Assembly: GCF_000224145.3 (NCBI RefSeq)
Contig: NC_020174.2
Span: forward strand, 1,561,963-1,625,962
Length of the DNA stretch: 64,000 nucleotides
Direction: 5' to 3'
DNA from: Ciona intestinalis
Taxonomy: Eukaryota > Chordata > Ascidiacea > Phlebobranchia > Cionidae
In this document: piece by piece, positions 11,646-23,600 of the stretch
Layout of the letters: every line of letters begins with the position of its first letter
Numbering within the stretch: position 1 is the first letter of the stretch
Translations under genes and position numbers: made by a program
The notes under the pieces: generated by a model
Database searches by the model: none
Told to the model about the DNA's origin: nothing
Seen by the model: only the letters and a program-made list of their open reading frames with translations

Positions 11646-14600
11646 TTAAAAATTCCAATTATTGATGATAATGGATTCTCTGTTGGTTATCTTGTTTAAA
11701 CAGATGAGATCGGCTCTTCCATCATCATCTCCATACCCAGCAAAGATGTGAGATTTTCTACCAACACAGAAATCTTGTAAACCGGCCCAATCAGAGTGAA
11801 CTTCAAACCGATTATCAAAGAATGACAAGATGATCATTTGACTGCAGAGAAAACGGTTGAGATGAACACATAGATATGGGTTGATAGAGCATGAGGTATA
11901 AATGTGCACCAATATGTATAGTGTATAGTAAACAAAAAGCATGAATAAGATAGTGAACCAGTGTTATAACTCGACTTAACCTTTTTTCTTACCCAGAATT
12001 CCTGTCAATACATGCCAAGTCATCATTGGTATCAGTGTTAAAATCTGCTGACTCGTTTAACAAAAGTTGATTTTCTGATTGACAGAATTGGTAAGATTGT
12101 TGGAATGATGAATCGTAGTTTGTTTCTCCGTTTATTGTCGGGTAGAAGGATCTGTGAAGTGAAGGCAGGGTAAAGTTGGTTTATTGGTCTGTCGGCAATG
12201 CAAACAAAATAAGGTGCAAACTGTCAGTGAACAAGTGCAATTAGAAATGAATTACAGTAAGTAATAATGAACTTCAATTTTATAATCTGTAATAAAATCA
12301 CTAGTTTCTACACCACCTACCATTTTTCAAACTGCACCTAAACAATTATTCTATGTGCAGCCGAAAGTAAGTATGACTCAATACTGTTAACGATGTGAAA
12401 CATTCCGGGAGCAAGAAAATTCCACTTTACCACCATAAAGTTGTTTCTTCCAAAACCAGTAAACTTCCAAAGGCGGACATTTTTAAAATGCGACCAATTA
12501 AAATTGTATTTGACCACCAGAATTCCTTATTTTCTCCACATGCTGTCATTGCTGACTAATATAAACAAACAAAAAAATAAGAAGAATGAACTCACATATG
12601 GTTAGATTCCACGCAAACAACATCAACTGAATCATCTTCGTTAAACTTTCCCCGCACGACTTTTCCCGAGGAACAGAATAAACGTGAATTCACATCCATT
12701 ATTCCACCTGTGTGTACTTGCTTGGTTAAATAGAGAACTAAAGAAAATTTTAGAAATTGATGTATTTAACTTGTCTTATAATATATTTTTGTCTTGTGAG
12801 CTTGTGAGTTAGGGGTGGCCTGTCATTTTCTGTCAGAATAGCCTGTTATTTGCATTGAGTGCTGCAAAGGACTAACCCACTTAAGAAAAAGTGCGAATTA
12901 ACACGTACCTTCTACTGATCTCCTCCTAATCTCACTTCCTAAATCATCTGACTCTATTATAACTGTTGTCAAGCTCAGTTTACCGGTGGGTGGCGTCATG
13001 CCATAAGCACATCGACAGAATCTCTGGATTTCTTGGGAAGCGATTTTACTTCCTGGTGTGTTCTAAATTATGAAAAAAAAGGAATAATAAAGCTTACAGT
13101 AAGATGTATATAATATCTTTAGTTTATGCCTATAATATAAATTGGCAGTGAGCATAAGGTGTATGATAACACCATCTGTGTGCATGGAAGAACAGCTATG
13201 TTTGACAGTAAGCATGACGTGTATCAACACACATTGTATGTCTGGTGTCCAAGAATATGCCAACGTTATATCTCAACAGTGAGCATGAGGTGTATGAATA
13301 CAGTAATACACCGTATGAGAAGACCCCTATATTAAAACACTATGTAAAAAAAGAGGTCTCTGGTCACCCATGTTTAATAACAAAACAAACATAAACTATT
13401 CTTACCCCTTCACATTTGCTGACTTTTGCAGAATACTCAGCGCAAGTTCTTCTTTTCTTCTCCTTAGTCACCCCATCACAGTTAAAAGGACACGCAGGAT
13501 ACCAATGAGACCATCCAGTCCAATTAGGGTTACGATGAATTTCTCTTAACTTTTTGTAAAGGGCTTTTTCTTTCTCAATATCCTCTGTTAACATAGAGTG
13601 GTTTTATAAACTTCGTTGGCTTACAAGTTACCAGGACGTGTATGTAACTTTGTGGGTGATTATTTTTTATTTTTTTGGAGAAATATTTTCTAATATAAAT
13701 AATGTATGACTGACAATTTATACAACCCATGAAGGGTCACTAGGTTGGAGCAAATATCATTTAATATATTGGTCAAAAACACATAGATCATTTGTAGACG
13801 CGACTGCTGTTGCCTAAATCCAGAGAGAGTGTTAGTAACTTACAATGAATGTTTGCTTTAAACAGTGGCTAACTAAGACGCAACCATGGGAAACAAACCT
13901 TAACAGTAAACACTCTAGTTGTTAAGTCCTGTAGGTCTGCATGAGATGAGGAACCCCATTTTAATCCAAAAAATATAAAGTTAACATACAGTTATTAACT
14001 TGTTATTTTATGCAGCAGTAAATAAAATACCTTTGGTTTTACAGCTAGGTTCAGGGCGACAGTATCTCGACTGGTAAATATCAGCACCAAAAATCCATGA
14101 GTTTGGACAAAGTCCCTCTTTCTTATTAATACAATTACGTCTCCTGCAAAGCAATCAAGCATAAACAACACTACACAGTAAACAAGCTACTAATGGAAAA
14201 TTCAAAACAATAAGCATTCCCTACCCCATGCCTCTACACTCAATACCACACATTGCATACAACACTAGAAATTTATTATACTAAATAACAGACAATAATA
14301 CAGAACAATAGCTAGGCTGCATGACACATTGGAGTTAAGTAAAACCACCAATGATCTGCATTTAGTTAAAAAAGTTAAAATAACTGATCTTTTTTTACCA
14401 AACATTCATTTTATTTGCCTTTTTTGCGTACTGCTTACTCCCAACAGTATAATGTTTACTTAAATATACGAGGACCAATTCTGTCGCTAATCGCGCAAAC
14501 CAAGGTTCTTTGCAGAAATTTTTTTTAAAACAAATGAACATTCCTATTATGAATAACAACCTTGTTTCTAAGGCATGAATCCCATGTTCAAAATGGCAAG

Positions 14601-17600
14601 TCAACGAACACGCACTCCACGATCCCCATTCCGAATACTTAGGACTGCATGCTTTCAACTTACAAACCTTCCTGCATACACAAAGAATCAAATGAGGTAA
14701 ACCGGCATAATTTAAAAAAATCCTAAACATACATATTAAAAATACATTAAAAATGTTAAACCTCTCTCCTTATTTACTTTCTAAAAAAGCAAAAATTAGT
14801 CTTTTTTTCTGATAACTTGTCTGCCTATTGTTTCATTCATACCCTCTTTACTTAAAACTTAATTGAAATAAAACAAACTGATAACTATATCTAACGTTTC
14901 CCAATTTTTCCCTTTGCAATCCTGAGCGAACTGTCCATCCTTGTATTCACATCTTCTGTATCGTTGAACTATTGCACCGATCGTTCCACATGTTGCTCTG
15001 CACGCACCCCAAGGAGCCCACTCACCCCATCTCCCTTCAAAGTAAACAAAATATAAATGGGTCGTGCCATAACTAAGTAGTTAGGGCACTTGCATCATTG
15101 TAACCAAAACACGCTGGGTTCAATACTTAATGCTAATATCATTAACATCGTATAGCCAAGATACTATAAAAGATTTTGCGCTATCGTATTGAGTATAATA
15201 GGTTGTAGCACCCTGGGTGTCGGTTAAAGGGTTAACTTTAACTCTTGCCTAAATCTTGAGGACCCTGGCGGGTAGAAACTCACGTTCTTATACATTTATA
15301 ATAGAAATAGAATATAGAAGTATAAATGCCATAAGTTTGTTCCAAATATTTGGAATGCAACACCACACCTTATTATACTAGTACAACAAGTATTTAAATG
15401 ATACCAACAAAAGATTCAGCAAAGTATGGGAGTGAGCATGAGCAGTTGCCTTTCTCAGTCTGCGAATTTCACGGAAGCTCGAAGCTAAAGCTTCCGTGAA
15501 GCTTCCGCAAAGTGAAAGACGGCAGCTTTTTCAAGCTTTCATCTTTTTACGTATGCTATTTAACGGTTAAAAGCATAGTCTGTGGCTTTCTCCTAATGCG
15601 AGCAAATCGTGCTCACAAAGCATTATCTCGTTTTCTGAAAAGAAACAGGCATGAGTGTGCTCCATGAGAACGCGTGCTCATAAGCGTTCTCTCGTTTTTA
15701 TAAAAGAAACAAGCGAGAGCGTAAGAGTGCTCCATGCGAACGCAGAAACAGGGACGGCGCACTCTCTGCGAACGCGTGCTTTGAAACGATCTCTCATTTT
15801 TAAAGGAAAAACTTGAAAGAGTAGGACCTAACGTGTTTTGCCTGTTCTGGAATAAACTTGGAATTATGACGTTCTAATCAAAGTTATTAGCGTTAAACAT
15901 GTTAATTTAACACGCGAAAACACACGATTATACCACACATAAATTTGGGTATTCCCCATAGTATTGCGTCATTGGAAGCTCAAAGCTGCCGTGTTTAAGA
16001 TTACAGAAGCTTTTACGAGCTGCCGTGTTTTGATCTGAATCTCGTGGGTTGCTTTCTTAATAAAAATATTTTCTATAAACGTTTAATTTGCATTTGGGAA
16101 AGTCCGAACATAGACTGGTTTCTCCAGCCCTATAGATTTTTATTTGTTTACCACTATTTGCATACCAGTACGTCATATTAGGACAGATTTACCTTTCTGA
16201 TTTGCAGCCTTCCGTTTGCATTTATACAAACTATCTATTTCTGCGATGTCTGTTTCTGAGGGATGTTCATTCGAAGAAGCTATACTATATCCAGTCTTTA
16301 AAACAACGAACGTTAGTTTCCCAACAATTTGAAACGCACGACTGTGGTAATGCATGAGGGATTTCACGTCATATTCGTATCCAAAGTCAGCCACAGCTTC
16401 CGGCCTTGCTTTGTCATATTGCCGATGATATTCTAAAAACAATAAGATCTTCAAGCAGGATTGTAAAAGTTGTAATTCCGGACAGTAAACGGTTAATTTC
16501 ATTGAAAATCCAGACACATTATGTTTTACAATTGTCTGTCACCCAAGCTACCAAATCCTGTTATAAACCGTCTTACTGACTAAAGGCACAGTGTAGTGCA
16601 GCTCTGTGCAATAGAAAATGTTGTTAAAGCTGCGATTTAATGTTTTATGTTCGTCGCGTGTTCGTAATTATCAGCTAACGAAATCGTTCGAGTAACAAAC
16701 ATTACCGTGCTGCAAATGAGATATTTTGCACTTAATTGTTACGTCACATTGTAACATAACTATTAACTATGGCGTTTCATTATCAGTAATGTGCCCACTA
16801 CCCAACGAACCAAGAGATCAAAACATCGTGTATGAAAGTCACACTTTTACGCTCTGCGCCCGCATAGGAAATAAAGGAAGACGCATGGGGTATTATACAT
16901 TCAACATTTAGCAAAGCAATAGTTGTGAATTTATACTGTGAAAAATGACGAAATGTAACGTTACTGTGATTAGCGAGTAGCCTGTGTTTTATTAATCATA
17001 CGATTCATATATTATGTTAAACTTTTTGATTTAAAATTAGTGTTACAAACATAACAAGTTTACATAAAATTTAAATAAACTATTTTATGGGTAAAATTAC
17101 TATCTTGCAACTGGGATTCACGAAACTCTTGCTTTTCACGCGGTGCCTAAAAACGACTTTGTTTGGCCTCTGTCCAAGCTCGGCCGAGAAGATACTTTGT
17201 AATAATATATTACAATTTGCGTTGGTTCCAATTTACTAATAGCGTCGCTCCCCGCTCTAATATTTGCACCAATTACATAACCGCGATTTACTTGCATTTA
17301 AAGTTTAAACTATTCTTGGTTGCTGGTTTGCACGAACCGTTCCGTAATTTTAGCTTTTAGCGGTGTTCTCACAGGTCAACCGATGATGTTAAAATAGAGC
17401 GCCGTTTATGTCGTCAATAAATACTGAACTAAGAAACCAAAGAGTGTTGTTGGCTGGAAGTAAGAAAGTTGGTTTTAATATAAATAGGATTTATTTCTAT
17501 TTAAAAATCCAGACGTTTCGACGATCCGGACGGTGACATTATCACCAAAAAAGGGGTATTTTTACAATCCTGTCTTCAGGTGCATTCGTGCATAAAATAA

Positions 17601-20600
17601 ATTTTCTGGTCAGTTTCGATTCAAACATGAAAGGTGACTGCCCAAATTTATGATTTGTAGAGACCGACCAATATCAATTGTTTCAACCAATACCAACACC
17701 CAGTGGCGCAACCAGCGTGTTCAAAGGGGGACTGTCATATTTACGTCCAGTCAACGTTTATCTCTGACGCGATAAAATACCCCCCTTATTGGTTGTGCAG
17801 ACGAATGTACATTCTACTTTACGCGGTAAATTAATGGTAAAAAGACGTATCTAAATTACTAAAAACAAATGAAACATTGGTGACAGTTTTACGCATGTCC
17901 ATCGTAGATAATTTAACGAATCTTTTCGTCAGAATACCTTTGATAATCCATTACGATTGTTACATCATAAACGAGATTGTTGATAAACAATCGTGTTTTA
18001 TTCTCTCCCATACGAATGATACGATCAGTAGTTCTGTGGTTTTATCAAGTTTACACCAAACGATCGCAAATGATCTTTTAGTGATTGTTATAATTATAAG
18101 CATTAGTTTATTTCACATACATTACGTTGAGCGTGACATTTCATGCTATCTATATTCCCCATTACAGTGGTTTCCAACTTTTTAAAACCTGGGCGTTGCT
18201 TCATGCGCGTACAAAGTATTTTTCCAAGCCTATTTTTACCTCTTGGCATACGTAAAAAGGGCTAAAATCCAACCTGTTTTCAAGCACTTGCAGGCTAAAT
18301 AATCTAGGGGACAATCGCTATTATGACGCCAATAATCAACGTGTGAATTGCTATTATGTCGTAATCAGTTGCCAGGTTCAAACAATCGCTTTTATGATGC
18401 AATGAATCCACGTGTAAATCCCTACTATTTCGTAATAATTATGCTGCTTGACTGAGGAAAACATCGTAAATATACAGCATTGCTACTTCTGGAACATGTT
18501 TAGGTTGTTTATTCCACCGTGTTACCTTGTTTAATAGGCAAATTACATATATTTTACACGCAACTTTGAAAAAGCTGTGTCAAGTTTGTGTTGCGAATTC
18601 TCGCTGAAAAAAATACTGATGCGTGCGGTTTCTAATTTCACTATTTAAGATTAGTTGTTCACGAGCCTTCAGTAGTTTAGTATGTAGGTNNNNNNNNNNN
18701 NNNNNNNNNNNNNNNNNNNNNNNNNNNNNNNNNNNNNNNTGCTAATATAAGACTGAGGAGCTACGCTATTAGTAAATTAGAACCAGCAGAGATTGTAATA
18801 TAATATTTCAAAGTACTGCCCGGTCGAGATTGGATGAAAGCCAAAAAATATTGTTTGTTGGCACCGCACGAGAACCAGAGTTTCATTACGTCACTTTTCA
18901 CGAGAATAAATTCACATCGATTGCTTCGCTTGTTAGGTGTGGAATGTATGCTACCGCATGCGTCTTCCTTTATTTCCTACGCCGGCGCAGAGCGTAAAAA
19001 TGTGACGGTCATACACGAAGTTTCGATCTCGTGGTTGGTTGGGCAGTGGGCACATTCCTCCCGATTGTTATATTATGAAACGTCATAATTAATAGTTACG
19101 TTGCAATAGGACAAGTGACGTAACAATTGAACGAAAAATTGTTTCAATTCCAAGCGAATGAATGTAATATTGAATGCAACGCGTGTGTGTGCGTCTTAGC
19201 ACTTTCTGGCTGCGTGCGTGTCTGCGGAAAAGGGGGCTGTCATGACAGCAAAACAGCCCCCCTGGTTGCGCCCCTGCCAACACCGATATTTTTAGGTATT
19301 ACCGATACTAGGGATGTGCTGAAGTTGTAAAAGCTCGGGTTCGCCGAGCGCGGAGCTTCAACGAAAAGCTCGGCACGAGCCCGAGCACCTATGACGTCAT
19401 TAAGGAGAAAGGCGTACAAGAATGCGTTCCTATTCAGCCGAAAAGCGTCGCTAATCAAAATAATACAAGGCACGAGGTATGCGGTTAAAAAGACGTCTCG
19501 TTTTGTAATTTCCAGTATTGCAAATTGTAAAATTCATATAAAAAATATCTAATTAAAAATTATTTCTAACGGATGCAGCCAGTGTGGCAACCAGCGCGTT
19601 CAAAAAGGGTATGTCATGCAGATTTAAAACAACGTTATCTCTGACGCGATATAAACGCTTTAGATATTTGTCTTGCACACTAATCTATTTTACTGCGGTT
19701 AATTAGGACTAATATTACATTGTATATATTAAATTAGAAACGTCTTTCTAATAAAAGAAACATTGGTGTAAGTTTTACGCATGTCCATCGTGGATAATGT
19801 AACGATTATTTACGTCACAATAACTTTAATAAACCATTACAATTGTTACATTACAAACGAGATTGTTATAAAACAATCGTGTTTTGTTCGCTTCCATACG
19901 ATCTGTACTTTTTGTATAATCTTTTTTCTGATGATTAGTTTAAATGCAGGTAAATCGCGATTATGTGAATTTTAATTGATGCAAATATAATAGCGAAGAG
20001 CGACGCTATCAGTAAATTGGAACCAACAGAGATTGTAATATGATAGTACAAAGTATCGTCCCAGTCTAGCTTGGATAGAAGCCAAAAAAACATTGTTTGT
20101 TGGCACCGCACGAGAACCAGAGTTTCATTATGTCAATTTTAACGAGAATAAATTCACAACGATTGCTTCGCTTGTTACGTGTGGAATCTATGCTACCACA
20201 CGCGTCTCCCTTTATTTCCTAAGCCGATACAGAGCGTAAAAATGTGACGCTCATACAAGATGTTTCGATCTCGTGGTTGGTTGGGCACATTCTTCCCGAT
20301 TATTATATATTATGAAACGTCATAATTAATAGTTATGTTGTAATAGGGCAAGTAACGTAACAATTGAATGAAAAAATGTTCCAATTCCTAAGGCAAGAAT
20401 GTAATATTAAATGCAACGCGTGTTTTAGCACTTTCTGTCTGGGTGCGTGTTTGCGGAAATAGGGCCTGTCCCTGTCATGATACAAAACACCCCCCCAGCA
20501 GTTTATATTATTCCATTATAAAGATAGGGAAACATTGGGCGCTCGTATAATTCGACACCGGCTGTAATTTGATACCGCAAATTCGCTGACATTGCGATTT

Positions 20601-23600
20601 GTTACTTGCAAGAGAGCAAATTCACAACGAACGAAAAATAATTAAAGAGAAAGCTACGCTGACTAGTCTCGTTAATTTTTAGCAGCTTCACATTTTTCAT
20701 TTTTTATACTTTCGCTCTCGCGTGCGACATTATAGCAATAAAATAGGGCTCGGCGCTCGGCCCAGATTTCAGCGCTTGGGCACGAGCTTTTGAGTTGGAG
20801 CTCAGCACATCCCCAACCGATACCGATATTTTACAGTTATTTACGGATATCACTATAGTGAAACATACAAAATGACACATATAATGTTGTACTACTCCAG
20901 GGTAAGAATGAGGTATGCCATATAGCACATAAATATACCAATACACAATGTGTGACTGGTGTATAAAAAAATACATGTTATATCTTAATAGTGTGTAGCA
21001 GCAAGAAATGTACAAAACAATTGAAAATCCAGCATACCTTTTTGAATGTTTTCATAATAAACTTTAATGTACAAATCCCTGTCAGGTCTTGACTGTTCAT
21101 GGTAAAAACCTGCCGCGTGTAATATCTCATGCATAACTATAGATGCTTTTGAACAACCAATCCCGAGAGAAACATATTGCCGCCATCCAGTTTTGCCAAT
21201 GAATGAACTAAAATTACAGAGGAAATTTTAAAGCCTCCTATGCAAACAGAGAAAAGTTTTATTGGGTATTAAGCCAACTCTAAAGAAAGTCACAACTTCA
21301 AAGGTAGAGTATGCCACTATACCTACCTATTACACAATAGAAGTTAACTTTAATCTTCATCAAATGTTTTTCTTACTTGTAATAAATAAAAACCAGGGTC
21401 CCATTACCTTCCACTATAACACTTTATTTGATGTATTTTCTACATCTTTGCAACCCAAACGTGGGTCATTTAGTTTGCATCATTTATATATTCTTCTGGT
21501 TAAGTCGTTTAATATATAGGTTTACAAAACGTAGAGTGGCATGTGATTTTAAATTAGGTCCTCAAAGTGTGGCAACTTTGCATTGTTATTGATTATGTAA
21601 AAGCCTAGGAGGCATTGCATATAAACGAAAGAATGTAACTTACAATGGTAGCAGCGATGATCCTTGAACTCATTACCCCTGGGTTAGAGGCAGGGGTACT
21701 AACTAACTGTGCTACGACGCCGAATATTTATACAACTGTAAGGAATTCTATGTACTAGGTGTCGCGCCTTATGAGTTCTCTGGTTAAGGCTAGGATTGGC
21801 CAATTATCTCAACGTGATACATTAATGTCATATTGCCATTAATTGCATTCTGTTTAATGCATTAGTTGATGGATTTTATTGTAAAAACTTACCTACACCC
21901 GTTTCCTCTTATGAATAAAATATGGGCCTTCTCTTTTTTGCGTGGCACTAAATCTATACAAGAGTGCCTTGAAAACCAATATGAAGCCTTGTACACAGCT
22001 CTGTAATCGCCAGTAGCTGAAAAAGGGGTTTAAAGATTTAAATCCTAAGCTTTTTATTGACAATCATTTTGTCGCTGCATTCTGTCTTCGTTTTAACTAT
22101 TTTTTATAATTTAATCATTGCTATCATAGTCGAAAGGACAAATATAAGACTGTCATTCTTATAAGAAAAGTGGCAATTAACAGTCACTTAGACATGAAAT
22201 ATTCAATCATTAAAGTTTAATGTTAAGTTACCAGTACATGTCATTGTCAAGTTAGTATATCAATATCAAATTTGGTAATAAGTGTCTTGACACAAACATA
22301 TAACAGTCCTAATGATGAACTGATAGGATTACAAAACGACTTACTTATTGTAGGATCAAACACGTATGGAATCTGTACGCGACCATTTACCCCCAACTCC
22401 CAAAGGGGCGCAGTTGTTTTAATTGTATTCCCAGTAAAAACATCGAAACTACCATTGTCTGGTGGTGCAATGAATCTCTGCATGACAACTAAAGGTTAAT
22501 CAGGGCAAAGCCACAGTTCACATTTATAAGCCAGTTTAATGCTGTCTGCACTTTTGTAAGCTAAGGCCTTCAAATATTTTAAAGTTAGCAAAATTCCAAA
22601 TTTAGCATAGCTGGCTAGCTGCAATAGCATAACCCTAAAAGGCTAAAACATTAAAATTACAAAAATAATGCTAACTTTACAACTAACAGACTTTTTGCTT
22701 TAGAATAGAAAAACATGTTGAGTAAACAAGATCTACCATACATAACTTTAAACAACATGGTAATATTACTGCTCTTTTGTAAAAATAATAAATGTAAAAC
22801 TAACATCCAGTGCTCTTTGTATGTTGGCCTCATTAAACATAATGTCCGATTCATATGTTCCATCAGTTGCACACAAACAACTGACTGCACAACCTCCTTC
22901 ATTCTTATAACCAAGTGGACAAGCATCAGAACATGTTGTGATATCGAACTGACATTTTTTTTTCGCGGCTGAATATAAATACAACAGAGCCTATGTTAAG
23001 TTTATTACACATTTAATTACAGTCATGTACTATGAAACTGTAAAAATTTCCGAATCCGGCTTGACTTAGTCTTCATAAAGTTAAAGGATTCTCATATCGA
23101 AACAATGGCCAGAATCAATTGCTACGAAATATGCAACAAACAAAATCAAGTCAAACAAACTCAAAACAAAAAGAGTTGTAAATTACGGTGTCAAAGCTGA
23201 AGAAGAATTGCATTTGTTGTATATATAACTATCGACTTACAACTAGGGATGTGCTGTAATTCAATAAGGCCAAATTTGCTGTCTTTGCGATTCACTTGCA
23301 AGAGAGCAAATTCACAACAAACGAAAAACAATTAAAGAGAAAGCTTCACTGACTAGTCTCTCGCGTGCAAGTTGCAACATAGCAATATCATAGGGCTCGG
23401 CGCTCTGAAAATTGGACCGAGCGCCAAGCCTCAAAAATGAAGACGCTTGAGCACAAGCTTTTGAGTTTGGGCTCAGCGCATCCCTAATTACAATTCAGAG
23501 ACCAGATGTTAATTAGTCACCTTCACATTCATTCACATCAAAAGGAGAAACTTTTTCCCCCTCATTTTTTGCTCTCTGACAGGAATATTCTTCAGATGGG

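Larger units (their letters stand above)
17701..19276. mobile_element. hAT-like non-autonomous DNA transposon (element A, copy 1)
   Basis: Ends are cagtggcgcaaccag at 17701 and ctggttgcgcccctg at 19276, inverse of each other at 14 of 15 positions. A perfect 8-bp target duplication, ccaacacc, flanks it (17693-17700 and 19277-19284), diagnostic of hAT-type insertion. No transposase frame is recognised. It contains an N gap and probably a nested insertion starting at 18164. Lies in astacin intron 7. Confidence 0.9.

Noticed and set aside
19089-19473. Short ORFs in the large astacin intron
   Set aside because: They lie inside hAT-like element A and B ends and show no transposase similarity.
22272-22499. 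Plus-strand frame over the astacin prodomain exon
   Set aside because: Antisense of exon 5 of the astacin gene, whose splice phases and astacin start motif are clear on the minus strand.
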